Source: Marinobacter sp. ANT_B65
GTDB taxonomy: Bacteria; Pseudomonadota; Gammaproteobacteria; Pseudomonadales; Oleiphilaceae
Assembly: GCF_002407605.1 (NCBI RefSeq)
Contig: NZ_NXGV01000001.1
Location: 124,643-188,642 of the forward strand
DNA length: 64,000 nt
Direction: 5' to 3'
Each line of letters starts with the position of its first letter. Position 1 is the stretch's first letter. Shown in pieces: positions 54,825 to 63,779 of this stretch. A program made the position numbers and the translations under genes. The notes under the pieces were generated by a model, which saw nothing but the letters and a program-made list of their open reading frames with translations, searched no databases and was not told the origin of the DNA.

Positions 54825-55528
54825 CCATTCTCCTGAATCACGCCGACATTGGCTCGCTTATCGAGCCATTTGATGAAAAGTTCTGAGCCTGCAGTTAGTG
54901 CAAGATACACGCAAGCCACTGGAACAAAGAAGTGAAAAGGCATGCGTTCTGCCTTGGCCGCCTCTTCCGCCACCCGGACCATATCCGTGAGGCCGATAAT
55001 AGAAACCAGGGCTGTGGTTTTAAGCAGCACCTGCCAGTTGTTGCCGATACCTGGCAGGGCGTGGCGCAGCATTTGCGGAACCATCACTCTGCGGAAAGTG
55101 TGCCAGCTACTGAAGCCGTAGGCCCGCGCAGCTTCGATCTGGCCAGTCTCAACCGCCAGAAAGGCACCGCGGAAGGTTTCCGTCATATAGGCGCCAAAAA
55201 TCAGCCCGATGGTTGCGACACCGGAAATGAACGGATCAAACTGAAAGAAAAAATCGACCTCGTAGGTCTCCCAGATATAATCCGAGAGCATGTTCACACC
55301 TACCTGACCGCCATAATAAAACAGCAGCATCATCACCAGATCGGGAACACCACGAATCAGGGTAGTGTAGGAAGTAGCAATTCCGACGGCTATCCGGTTG
55401 TTTGACAACTTGGCAGCCGCGCCGATCAACCCGAGGGTCAATGCAAGGGCAAGAGACAGGAAGGCGAGTTCTATGGTGACAACTGCCCCGTTCAGCAGGG
55501 CCGGCCCATAGCCTTTCAGATCAAACAT
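54821..55528 (-). CDS. aotQ: Arginine/ornithine-type ABC transporter permease AotQ
   Basis: HisQ-type permease, 235 residues: LNGAVVTIELAFLSLALALTLG, TTLIRGVPDLVMMLLFYYGGQ and the coupling block GQIEAARAYGFSSWHTFRRVMVPQM. It pairs with AotM in the membrane. It starts 55 bases after aotJ. Confidence 0.92.
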   Translation of the reverse strand: MFDLKGYGPALLNGAVVTIELAFLSLALALTLGLIGAAAKLSNNRIAVGIATSYTTLIRGVPDLVMMLLFYYGGQVGVNMLSDYIWETYEVDFFFQFDPFISGVATIGLIFGAYMTETFRGAFLAVETGQIEAARAYGFSSWHTFRRVMVPQMLRHALPGIGNNWQVLLKTTALVSIIGLTDMVRVAEEAAKAERMPFHFFVPVACVYLALTAGSELFIKWLDKRANVGVIQENG

Positions 55529-55583
55529 GGGAGTGTCCGGTGATCAGGGGCTACCGTTGAGGCGGCCCCTGAGGCTCGTGTTA

Positions 55584-56336
55584 TCAGACCTTGACGTCGT
55601 AAGCGAAGTACTTCTTCATGATGGCGTCGTAGGTGCCATCTTCTTTAAGCTTGCGCAGCGCCGCGTTCACTTCGTCGGCAATGTCTTTGTCGCGTTTGCG
55701 CATTGCCACGCCAACGCCTTCACCCAGTTTGACTGGCTTGCCAATTTCTTTGAAGCCATCTTTGGTCAGAACAGTCTGTTCGCCAACAGGATAGTCTACA
55801 AATACTGCGTCCAGACGCTGTCCTTCCAGATCCAGAACCATGTCGTCAGCGGTGGTATAGCGCTTGATCGTTACAATGTCGGCCATTTCCTCGGTCACGA
55901 AAGTGTCCATGGTGGTGCCACGCTGAACGCCCACCGTTTTGCCTTTCATGGAGTCCATATCGGTAACGTCAGCTTTGAAACCTTCAGGGCCGAACCAGCC
56001 GCCTGGTGTGTTGTAGTATGGCTCGGAGAAGAGTACGCGTTCTGCCCGCTCCGCTGTGATTGACATGGAAGACATGATCAGATCGAATTTGCGAGCCAGA
56101 AGACCGGGGATCATTCCGTCCCACGCCTGAATGACAAACTCGCAGTCTGCCTTCATTTCTTCGCACATGGCCGTAGCCAGATCCACTTCGAAACCGGTCA
56201 GGTTACCGTTTTCATCTTTATATTCGAACGGTTCGTAAGGTACATCGAAAGCAATGCGCAGGTTACGTTCTTCCGCCTGGGCACCGCTGGCGAGCATAGC
56301 CAATGCACAACTCGCGGCAATCATCAGCTTCTTCAT
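55584..56336 (-). CDS. aotJ: Arginine/ornithine-type ABC transporter binding protein AotJ
   Basis: Periplasmic binding protein of the lysine/arginine/ornithine/histidine group. The 250-residue product has signal peptide MKKLMIAASCALAMLASGAQA and the family core: LRIAFDVPYEPFEYKDENGNLTGFEVDLATAMCEEM, the Cys pair (AMCEEMKADCEF), LIMSSMSITAERAERVLFSEPYY and VGVQRGTTMDTFV. The Asp in GFEVDLA and the FDVPYEPFEY aromatic box are consistent with a basic amino acid ligand. Confidence 0.92.
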   Translation of the reverse strand: MKKLMIAASCALAMLASGAQAEERNLRIAFDVPYEPFEYKDENGNLTGFEVDLATAMCEEMKADCEFVIQAWDGMIPGLLARKFDLIMSSMSITAERAERVLFSEPYYNTPGGWFGPEGFKADVTDMDSMKGKTVGVQRGTTMDTFVTEEMADIVTIKRYTTADDMVLDLEGQRLDAVFVDYPVGEQTVLTKDGFKEIGKPVKLGEGVGVAMRKRDKDIADEVNAALRKLKEDGTYDAIMKKYFAYDVKV

Positions 56337-56421
56337 GAGTCACTTCTCCAGTATGTCGCCTCTATGGGCGTTATTATTTAGGACGTTGTATGTCCAACAC
56401 CAGTTACGATAGCACTGGATG

Positions 56422-57192
56422 TCAGAACTTGGGAGCCAGAAACTGCTTCATGCGCTCCGAGTCCGGATGATCAAACACCTTTTCGGGTGTGCCCTGCTCT
56501 TCGATAACGCCCTGGTGCAGAAACAGCACCTGGGTCGACACATCCTTTGCAAACGCCATTTCGTGGGTTACCACGATCATCGTTCTGCCTTCCTCTGCAA
56601 GGCTTTGCATTACTCTAAGGACTTCTCCGACCAGTTCCGGGTCCAGTGCTGAGGTGGGTTCATCAAACAGCATGACTTCCGGTTCCATGGCCAGGGCTCT
56701 GGCAATCGCCGCCCGTTGTTGCTGGCCGCCAGACATCTGTGCCGGGTAGTAGTCCTTGCGCTCGTATATGCCGACTTTGTTCAGGTACGCCTCGGCCCGC
56801 TCAATGGCTTCCTTTTTGGGAACTTTGAGTACGTTGACCGGAGCTTCAATAATGTTTTCCAGCACAGTCATGTGTGACCAGAGGTTAAAACCCTGAAACA
56901 CCATGGAGAGCTTGGCGCGGATCAGTTCTACCTGCCTGTTGTCTGCAGGAATTCGATCGCCTTTGCGGTTGTTTGTAAACCGGATAGGATCCCCGTGAAC
57001 AATGATGTCACCGGATGTAGGTGTTTCCAGCAGATTGATACAGCGCAGAAAAGTGCTTTTACCGGAACCGGAGCTGCCGATCAGGGAAACGACATCGCCT
57101 TTACGAGTCTCCAGTGAAATACCTTTGAGAACCTCTAGCTGAGCAAAGGTTTTGTGTATGTCCCTGCAGATCAAAGGCGCTTGGTCCGCCAT
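56422..57192 (-). CDS. aotP: Arginine/ornithine-type ABC transporter ATPase AotP
   Basis: HisP-type ATPase, 256 residues: Walker A GSSGSGKS (39-46), signature [15 protein letters not shown], Walker [21 protein letters not shown] and the His-switch VTHEMAFA. The HisP-like insertion ([20 protein letters not shown]) is present. It is the first gene of the operon here, whereas in P. aeruginosa aotP comes last, after aotO. Confidence 0.93.
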   Translation of the reverse strand: MADQAPLICRDIHKTFAQLEVLKGISLETRKGDVVSLIGSSGSGKSTFLRCINLLETPTSGDIIVHGDPIRFTNNRKGDRIPADNRQVELIRAKLSMVFQGFNLWSHMTVLENIIEAPVNVLKVPKKEAIERAEAYLNKVGIYERKDYYPAQMSGGQQQRAAIARALAMEPEVMLFDEPTSALDPELVGEVLRVMQSLAEEGRTMIVVTHEMAFAKDVSTQVLFLHQGVIEEQGTPEKVFDHPDSERMKQFLAPKF

Positions 57193-57349
57193 GGGTGTGG
57201 CTCCTGAGGCTGTCGTTCAAAGGCGATTGTTTTACGGACTGTGGAAGTGGAAATCAATACCTTATATACACAGTTTTACGATTTTTTAGTATCGATATCC
57301 GCAAGTTATTGTGGCGTAATGAATGCTCAATGCAAGCATTTTGCCGGTT

Positions 57350-58108
57350 TCAGCTGTGTGTGCCCGAGTGGTCGCCCGAGGTCACCTGTTCAACCGGAAC
57401 ACGGATCAGAGTGCTGCCATCTTTCTCCATATCGCGCATGGCTTTACTGACAAAGCGTACATGGGCCATGGCAACCTTCTGGGCGCTGGCCGGCCGGCCA
57501 GAAGTGATGGCCTCATACAGCTGCCGGTGCTGCAGAACAATTTTCTTGCGCATCTCTGCGCGCGGGTTGAGGTTGGCCACCGACGCCTGCACGGTCATCA
57601 GCATCATGTTCTTGAGACTATTGAGCACGTGAACAAGAATCGGATTGTGGGATGCCTCCACAATTGCCTGGTGAAAGCTGTGGTCCGGCCGGGCGTTGCT
57701 CAAAGGGTCGGTTTCCTCCAGAGCGCGGAAGGCTTTTGTTATCCGGTGCCGGTCCAGGCTGGTTGCCCGCTGCGCGGCCAGGAAGGCGGCCTGGCCTTCC
57801 AGTTGCTCCCGGACCTCAAGCAAGTCATAGAGTGTTCGTGGGTGCCCTTCAAACAGGTGCATCAGGGGGCCTTGCGCACTGATGTCAGCTGACCCCGGTA
57901 CCATGGTGGATACAAAGGAGCCTTTGCCATGCCGGGTTTCGATCACGCCGCGGCCCTGCAACTCATGGAGCGCTTCGCGGATAACCGATCGCGACACCCG
58001 CAGGCGCTCGGCAAGTTGCCGTTCCGAAGGTATTTTTTGCTCCGGAGCCAAGCCCCCATCGAGGATCATACGCTCCAGCCGGTAAGAGATTTCCTGGGAA
58101 ATAGCCAT
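57350..58108 (-). CDS. glcC: GlcC/LldR-type GntR-family regulator
   Basis: A 252-residue FadR-subfamily regulator with N-terminal winged HTH (ERMILDGGLAPEQKIPSERQLAERLRVSRSVIREALHELQGRGVIETRHGKGSFV, residues ~12-66) and a C-terminal FCD ligand domain (LLEVREQLEGQAAFLAA; DHSFHQAIVEASHNPIL with the metal-site His; HRQLYEAI). Metal-binding FCD proteins of this type sense 2-hydroxy acids such as glycolate or lactate. It is divergent from TRAP and glc genes, with matching palindromes between, so the GlcC role is well supported by context; the ligand is inferred. Confidence 0.85.
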   Translation of the reverse strand: MAISQEISYRLERMILDGGLAPEQKIPSERQLAERLRVSRSVIREALHELQGRGVIETRHGKGSFVSTMVPGSADISAQGPLMHLFEGHPRTLYDLLEVREQLEGQAAFLAAQRATSLDRHRITKAFRALEETDPLSNARPDHSFHQAIVEASHNPILVHVLNSLKNMMLMTVQASVANLNPRAEMRKKIVLQHRQLYEAITSGRPASAQKVAMAHVRFVSKAMRDMEKDGSTLIRVPVEQVTSGDHSGTHS

Positions 58109-58127
58109 CAGGGTGCCTTTGAGTGCG

Positions 58128-58144
58128 CACTGGTCTGACCAGTG
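58128..58144. promoter_or_regulatory. GlcC-type operator, copy 1
   Basis: A perfect 17-base palindrome CACTGGTC-T-GACCAGTG just upstream of the glcC start. The core TGGTCTGACCA is of the FadR-subfamily type and is repeated at 58246-58260. Confidence 0.8.
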
Positions 58145-58245
58145 TTTGCTGTATTTATTGTTAGCCAGTTTTGGCTTTTGAACGCGCTTCAGCCCTGTAA
58201 ATATGGCCTATTCAGGGAAGTTCGTCCATTTTTCTGAATTTAAAA

Positions 58246-58260
58246 ACTGGTCTGACCAGT
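58246..58260. promoter_or_regulatory. GlcC-type operator, copy 2
   Basis: A perfect 15-base palindrome ACTGGTC-T-GACCAGT, identical to the central 15 bases of the site at 58128-58144, centred 117 bases away. It lies 113 bases before the dctP ATG and probably controls the TRAP-glc operon. Confidence 0.8.
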
Positions 58261-58372
58261 ACCTTGCCAGCTGGACTAAACCGGAACTGCCCACGAATAT
58301 CTTGGGGATGCTGGGTAATTATGCCCGTGTTGCTCTGAACTCTATAAAAACAATTTCAGTGGAGACGTTTCG

Positions 58373-59509
58373 ATGAAACCGAGCAAAAATAAAACAAATA
58401 CCCGGGAAACCGGTGCTGACTCGCCCCGCAGGCGCTTTCTGAAGACCGCAGCTATCGGCACTGCCATTGCCGGGGCGTTGATGATGGGGGCTGGCCAGGC
58501 ACACGCTGCGACCACATGGAAGATTCAGTCCGTCTGGGATGCTGGTACCGTCGGTTACGATCTGTTTGAAGAGTGGTGCGAGAGCATTGAAGAGAAGAGT
58601 GGTGGAGAGCTTGTTTTCAAACCCTTCCCTGCCAAGGCCGTTGCCGCTGATAACAATGCGTTGTTTGAGGCCGTTCGGAATGGTGTGTTGCAGGGCATGA
58701 ATCCGTTTACTCTTTACTGGTCAGGAAAGATCCCGGCATCGGTGTTCCTGTCTTCTTATCCTGCGGGCCCGGACCAGCCACATCAGTGGGATACAATGTT
58801 CTATTCTCTGGGCATGCTGGAGAAAACCCGGGAAATCTATAAAAAATACGGCCTGTTTTATGTGGGGCCAATCCAGCACGACGCCAACATCATCCATTCC
58901 AAAAAACCGGTTAACAGTCTTGATGACCTCAAGGGCATGAAGATGCGTGTGCCAGGCGGTATGGTTGCGGAAGTATTCCAGCAGTTCGGAGTATCTACGG
59001 TCAGCCTGCCAGGCTCTGATATTTTCCCAGCGCTGGAAAAAGGCACTATTGATGCGGCGGACTATGTGGGACCGGCGGTTAACTACGAACTGGGCTTCTC
59101 TCAGGTTACCGACTACATCATGTTCGGCCCCCCAGGCGTCATGTCTATCTATCAGCCGGTGGACCTGATGGATCTCACCGTTAACCTGCGGAACTGGAAC
59201 AATCTGGATCCGAAACTGCAGAAGCTGGTGGAAGAGGAGGTCCGTAATTACTCTCAGCGTCATTACCTCACCATTCAGAAACGTAATATCGAAGCTATGG
59301 AGAAGTTCAGGAGCGATGGCGATACGGTGACCCGGCTCAGCCAGGCTGATCTTGTAGAGTTCCGTCGTGCAGCTATTCCCATCTGGTACAAGTGGGCCAA
59401 TAAAGATGAGGACGCACGTGCAATATTCGATATGCAGCTGAAATACATGATGAACGATACCGTTGGTTATGTGACAGAAGCTGATCTTGAAGGCGTGGAA
59501 GGCAAGTAA
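58373..59509 (+). CDS. dctP: TRAP transporter substrate-binding protein (DctP)
   Basis: Periplasmic binding protein of a TRAP transporter, 378 residues. It has a twin-arginine-type signal (SPRRRFLK, residues 17-24, then AIGTAIAGALMMGAGQAHA), so export of a folded protein by Tat is likely. The mature part has DctP-family features: VGPIQHDANIIHSKKPVNSLDDLKGMKMRVPGG with the ligand Arg in MRVPGG, and GTIDAADYVGPA. This resembles the 2-oxo/hydroxy-acid TRAP binding group. GGAGA precedes ATG 58373. Confidence 0.93.
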   Translation: MKPSKNKTNTRETGADSPRRRFLKTAAIGTAIAGALMMGAGQAHAATTWKIQSVWDAGTVGYDLFEEWCESIEEKSGGELVFKPFPAKAVAADNNALFEAVRNGVLQGMNPFTLYWSGKIPASVFLSSYPAGPDQPHQWDTMFYSLGMLEKTREIYKKYGLFYVGPIQHDANIIHSKKPVNSLDDLKGMKMRVPGGMVAEVFQQFGVSTVSLPGSDIFPALEKGTIDAADYVGPAVNYELGFSQVTDYIMFGPPGVMSIYQPVDLMDLTVNLRNWNNLDPKLQKLVEEEVRNYSQRHYLTIQKRNIEAMEKFRSDGDTVTRLSQADLVEFRRAAIPIWYKWANKDEDARAIFDMQLKYMMNDTVGYVTEADLEGVEGK

Positions 59510-59614
59510 GCCTGCGTTATCTGACAATAATAAAAACACAGCGGGGAAGGGCAGGGAATGCTCCGGAAAAGGGGCCTCCTCCTTCCCCCGTTTTGTGGCT
59601 GAGGTAGTAACAAC

Positions 59615-60319
59615 ATGTCTGAACTAGAAGGCTTCGGATTTGTAATGCCGCACTGGTTTTACTGGGGATGGCTGGCGGTGATGCCGCTGATAATGATGGC
59701 TTGGGACCGGTGGGCCCAGGCCCGTGCGGGAGAGCCCGTAGTGCCGGGAAAGACTCCTGGTGAACTTCAGGCTGAAGAGGATGATCCTCTGATTTACCTG
59801 AAGTTTGAGGGCAACTGGTTCACTCGGGCTATTGACTGGACGAGCGAAAAATCCGGCGAGTTTGTGTCCTTCTGGACGATCAATGCGGTCGTTTTCTACT
59901 TTTTTGAAGTGGTCATGCGTTATGTGTTTAACCAGCCAACCATATGGGTACATGAAGCCAGCTTTCTGCTGCTGGGCATGCAGTACCTGCTGGCGGGGGC
60001 GTTTGCAATGCTCCATGGAGCCCACGTGCGTGTTGATGTGATGTACAACCTCTTACCGGTACGCGGCAGGATTGGCATGGACATTTTCACCTCTATGTTC
60101 TTTTTCGTGTTTGCCCTGGTGCTGATGCATACCTCATGGACCTTTTTCGAGAACTCTTATGGTATGAATGAAACCACGGTTGAGACCTGGGGCATTCAGT
60201 ACTGGCCTGTCAAAGGCATGATGCTGGTTGGTTCCACTCTGCTTTTACTTGCAGGTATTTCGAAACTCATAAAAGACATTGTTCTCTTCGTTCGTCTGGG
60301 ACAGGAGCGTGTCGCATGA
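59615..60319 (+). CDS. dctQ: TRAP transporter small permease (DctQ)
   Basis: Small membrane subunit of the TRAP transporter, 234 residues, longer than most DctQ (~160-180). An N-terminal extension with its own hydrophobic segment (HWFYWGWLAVMPLIMMAWD, ~10-28) and a soluble loop precedes the standard four-helix core (WTINAVVFYFFEVVMRYVFNQPTIWVHEA; GAHVRVDVMYNLLPVRGR). It ends four bases into dctM. Confidence 0.92.
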   Translation: MSELEGFGFVMPHWFYWGWLAVMPLIMMAWDRWAQARAGEPVVPGKTPGELQAEEDDPLIYLKFEGNWFTRAIDWTSEKSGEFVSFWTINAVVFYFFEVVMRYVFNQPTIWVHEASFLLLGMQYLLAGAFAMLHGAHVRVDVMYNLLPVRGRIGMDIFTSMFFFVFALVLMHTSWTFFENSYGMNETTVETWGIQYWPVKGMMLVGSTLLLLAGISKLIKDIVLFVRLGQERVA

Positions 60320-61851
60320 CTGTCAGTACAGCAACCGCGTCAGGCCCGAACATGGCGGGCAAGCTTGGCACCTGGCTGATGATCCTGGCCACGGTGGGAT
60401 TCGGGTTTGTTATCTGTGTTGAGATGATCAACATTCTTTTCTACGACCCGTTCAGTGATGAAAAATTCCTGTTCAAACTGGCAGGCAGCCTGGCCAGTGT
60501 AGACATAGGTCCGTTGACCTATCTGATGTTCGGCTCACTCCTGTTAGCTCTGATGATGGGCTTGCCGCTGGCCTTCGTAACAGGTGGGCTTGGAGTGTTG
60601 TTTGTCTATCTGGTTGGCGATGCGATGATGCTCAACATCGTGCCGAGCCGGATCTTCCCCATGATGACAAACTCCGATCTGGCGGCAATTCCCCTGTTCA
60701 TCTTTATGGCGTCCATGCTGGAACGGGCTGGTCTGATAGAGGAAATGTTCAGCGTGGTCTACAAATGGATGGGCGGGCTCAGCGGCGGTCTGGCAACCGC
60801 GACTATTCTGGCGTCTACCCTTCTGGCTGCCATGGTCGGGGTTATTGGTGCAGCGGTTGTGACCATGGGCATCATTGCGCTGCCTGCCATGCTAAAACGG
60901 GGCTATGACCACAAGATTGCCATTGGCTCGATTATGGCTGGTGGCACCCTGGGTATTCTGATTCCGCCATCTATTCTCGCCATTCTGTATGCCGTTGTGG
61001 CGCAACAGTCTGTGGGCGAGTTGTATCTGGGTTCTGTGATACCCGGGCTTATGCTGTCCAGCCTGTATATCGCCTATGTACTTATCCGGAGCTGGCTCAA
61101 CCCAAGTCTGGGGCCACCTGTTCCCGAAGAGGAGCGTATTTCTTTACGGGAAAAGCTGCTTCTCCTCAAAGGTCTCATTGCGCCCCTGATTCTCGTAGGC
61201 CTGGTTCTTGGCCTGCTGTTTGGCGGTATCGCGACACCGGTTGAAGCTGCGGGAATTGGTTCGTTCGGCGCCATTATTGTTGCCATGATGCATGGAAGGT
61301 TCTCGATTGGCGGCCTGCGTGAAGCCTCGGTAACCACGGCTAAAGCCTCTGCCATGGTGCTCTGGATCATGTTCGGTGCATCGGTGTTTGTCGGATTTTA
61401 TATCCTCCAGGGCGGCCAGCAGTTTGTGACAGACGCCATTCTTGGTACGGGAATGTCTTCCTATGGCATCCTGTTTCTGCTGATGGTATTGCTGGTTGTG
61501 CTAGGGATGTTCCTGGACTGGGTCGGCATTCTCCTGCTGGCAGTTCCGATCTTCATTCCGATCGTCAAGGCGCTGACGTTCGATGGGCTTTTTGGTTTCC
61601 CACCGGTAAACGGTGACGATGTGGTGCTCTGGTTTGGCGTCTTGTATCTGGTCAACATGCAGATGTCCTTCCTCAGTCCACCCTTCGGCTATGCACTGTT
61701 TTACATTCGTGGTGTGTGTCCGCCCGAGATATCCATGGGCACCATTTTCAAATCTTCCCTGGTGTTCCTCGCCATTCAGGCTTTTGGCCTGATGGTCTGC
61801 ATCCTTATTCCGGGTGTGGTGACCTGGTTGCCAGGGCTTGTTTACGGCTGA
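60316..61851 (+). CDS. dctM: TRAP transporter large permease (DctM)
   Basis: Large sodium-coupled membrane subunit, 511 residues with a DctM core of about 12 membrane segments: MMGLPLAFVTGGLGVLFVYL, SDLAAIPLFIFMASMLERAG, GGTLGILIPPSI and GMFLDWVGILLLAVPIFIPIV. ATG 60316 overlaps the dctQ stop by four bases. An N-terminal extra segment of ~60 residues precedes the standard core. Confidence 0.93.
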   Translation: MTVSTATASGPNMAGKLGTWLMILATVGFGFVICVEMINILFYDPFSDEKFLFKLAGSLASVDIGPLTYLMFGSLLLALMMGLPLAFVTGGLGVLFVYLVGDAMMLNIVPSRIFPMMTNSDLAAIPLFIFMASMLERAGLIEEMFSVVYKWMGGLSGGLATATILASTLLAAMVGVIGAAVVTMGIIALPAMLKRGYDHKIAIGSIMAGGTLGILIPPSILAILYAVVAQQSVGELYLGSVIPGLMLSSLYIAYVLIRSWLNPSLGPPVPEEERISLREKLLLLKGLIAPLILVGLVLGLLFGGIATPVEAAGIGSFGAIIVAMMHGRFSIGGLREASVTTAKASAMVLWIMFGASVFVGFYILQGGQQFVTDAILGTGMSSYGILFLLMVLLVVLGMFLDWVGILLLAVPIFIPIVKALTFDGLFGFPPVNGDDVVLWFGVLYLVNMQMSFLSPPFGYALFYIRGVCPPEISMGTIFKSSLVFLAIQAFGLMVCILIPGVVTWLPGLVYG

Positions 61852-61870
61852 TTTTCTGGAGGTAAATAGT

Positions 61871-62296
61871 ATGTTGACGATAAAGAGGCTTGATCTTGCC
61901 GAGGCGCGGTTACTGATTGAAGGTGCTGCTGCCAAAGCGCGGGATATTGGTGTTCCCATGTGTATCGCCATTGTGGATGAGTCTGGCAACCTGATTGCGT
62001 TCGAGCGCATGAATGGCGGCAAGACCAGCAGTGTTACAATTGCTCAGGACAAAGCGTTTACAGCGGCTGCGGCAAAAAAAGCTACCCATGATTACAATTC
62101 GGTGAATGTGCCGGGAAGCCTGGCGTTTGGCATTCACACCGAAGTGGGGGGGCGCATAAGTTCCGTTGGAGGCGGCCTGCCGGTGATTGTTGATGGCGAG
62201 GTCGTAGGCGGCATAGGGCTGAGTTCCGGCACGCCGCAGCAGGATATGGACTGTGCCCAGGCGGGGATAGACCATTTCGAAACTCAACGTGGTTGA
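61871..62296 (+). CDS. glcG: GlcG/HbpS family protein
   Basis: A 141-residue heme-binding-protein-like (HbpS/GlcG, DUF336) protein found in glycolate operons; its biochemical role is unsettled. Features: RLDLAEARLLIEGAAAKARDIG, CIAIVDESGNLIAFERM, DKAFTAAAAKK, GGLPVIVDGEVVGGIGLSSGTPQQD. ATG 61871 follows GGAGGTAAA; an upstream frame from 61838 overlaps dctM. glcD follows 10 bases after the stop. Confidence 0.9.
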   Translation: MLTIKRLDLAEARLLIEGAAAKARDIGVPMCIAIVDESGNLIAFERMNGGKTSSVTIAQDKAFTAAAAKKATHDYNSVNVPGSLAFGIHTEVGGRISSVGGGLPVIVDGEVVGGIGLSSGTPQQDMDCAQAGIDHFETQRG

Positions 62297-62306
62297 GAGA
62301 GGCGTT

Positions 62307-63779
62307 ATGACAACCAAGCCAAGGATCAGCAAAGCAGAACTGGCTGATCAGTTCCGGACCTTTATTGATCCGGACTACGTCATTACAGACGACGAAACAA
62401 TAAAGCCCTACGAATGCGACGGCATGTCGATGTACTGCGAAATGCCATTGCTGGTGGTGCTGCCGGAAACCGTTACTCAGGTGCAGCGGGTAATGCGTAT
62501 CTGTCACGAACACGGGGTTCCTGTTGTTGCCCGGGGCGCAGGTACCGGCCTGAGCGCGGGAGCTATGCCGAACAAAGAGGGCATAGTGCTCTCGCTGGCC
62601 AAATTCAATCGGATTCTGAACATTGACCCGCTGGCACGGACGGCCAGGCTTCAGCCTGGTGTCCGTAACCTTGCCATCAGCGAAGAGGCAGCGCAGTACG
62701 GCCTTTACTACGGGCCCGATCCCTCGTCGCAGATTGCCTGCACAATTGGCGGAAATGTGGCGGAAAACTCGGGCGGCGTTCATTGCCTCAAGTACGGGCT
62801 GACTGTGCACAATATTCTCAGCGTCGAAATAGTCACAGCTGAGGGTGATGTGGTTACCATTGGCAGCGATGGCCTGGATGGCTGCGGTATGGATCTGCTT
62901 GCCGTGTTTACTGGTTCGGAAGGTCTGCTGGGTGTTGTGACAGAAGTGAAGGTAAAACTACTGACCAAACCTGAAGTCGCACGGGTGGTGATGGCCGGCT
63001 TTGACAGTGTTCAGAAAGCCGGTGATGCGGTTGGCGGGATTATCTCTCACGGCATTATTCCCGGTGGGCTGGAGATGATGGATGGCCATGCCATTGTCGC
63101 CGCCGATGATTTCGCCGGTGCAGGCTACCCCCGCGAGGCCAAAGCTTTGCTGCTATGTGAAGTGGATGGTACGGAAGAGGAGGTGCATGAGCATATTGCC
63201 GAGGCTGAGGCTGTTTTCCGTAAACTCGGAGCTACTTCTGTCCGCACATCCCAAAGCGAACAGGAGAGAACGCTGCTCTGGCTGGGCCGGAAGTCCGCCT
63301 TCCCGGCGGTTGGGCGTATTTCTCCGGATTACTATTGCATGGACGGTACGATTCCTCGTCGCCATATCGCCCAGGTACTGACAGACATGCAGAAGCTGTC
63401 TGAAGAGTTTGGTTTGCGTGTGGCAAACGTCTTCCATGCCGGTGATGGCAACCTGCACCCTTTGATCCTTTTCGATGCCAACGTGCCGGGAGAGTTTGAA
63501 CGTACAGAGGCTTTCGGCGCCTCCATTCTGAAAATGTGTGTTGATGTCGGTGGGTGTATTACGGGTGAGCACGGTGTGGGCGTGGAGAAAATCCGTCAGA
63601 TGGCTGTTCAGTTCAGCGACCAGGAACTCCAGCAGTTTCATGATTTAAAGGCCGCTTTCGATCCAACGGGCATTCTCAACCCGGGTAAAGCCGTGCCCGC
63701 CCTGAAATTCTGTCAGGAATATCGCTCGCTCGAGCACAAACAACACAAGCACGAACATACGGAAGCCGCACATGGCTGA
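62307..63779 (+). CDS. glcD: Glycolate oxidase FAD-binding subunit GlcD
   Basis: FAD subunit of membrane-linked glycolate oxidase, converting glycolate to glyoxylate. The 490-residue product has the PCMH FAD domain (GVPVVARGAGTGLSAGAMP; GYGPDPSS-type as YYGPDPSSQIACTIGGNVAENSGG) and the C-terminal oxidase domain (NVFHAGDGNLHPLILFD; GGCITGEHGVGVEK). ATG 62307 follows GAGAGG; a TTG at 62289 is in frame. The C-terminus is His-rich (EHKQHKHEHTEAAHG). It overlaps glcE by 8 bases. Confidence 0.95.
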   Translation: MTTKPRISKAELADQFRTFIDPDYVITDDETIKPYECDGMSMYCEMPLLVVLPETVTQVQRVMRICHEHGVPVVARGAGTGLSAGAMPNKEGIVLSLAKFNRILNIDPLARTARLQPGVRNLAISEEAAQYGLYYGPDPSSQIACTIGGNVAENSGGVHCLKYGLTVHNILSVEIVTAEGDVVTIGSDGLDGCGMDLLAVFTGSEGLLGVVTEVKVKLLTKPEVARVVMAGFDSVQKAGDAVGGIISHGIIPGGLEMMDGHAIVAADDFAGAGYPREAKALLLCEVDGTEEEVHEHIAEAEAVFRKLGATSVRTSQSEQERTLLWLGRKSAFPAVGRISPDYYCMDGTIPRRHIAQVLTDMQKLSEEFGLRVANVFHAGDGNLHPLILFDANVPGEFERTEAFGASILKMCVDVGGCITGEHGVGVEKIRQMAVQFSDQELQQFHDLKAAFDPTGILNPGKAVPALKFCQEYRSLEHKQHKHEHTEAAHG

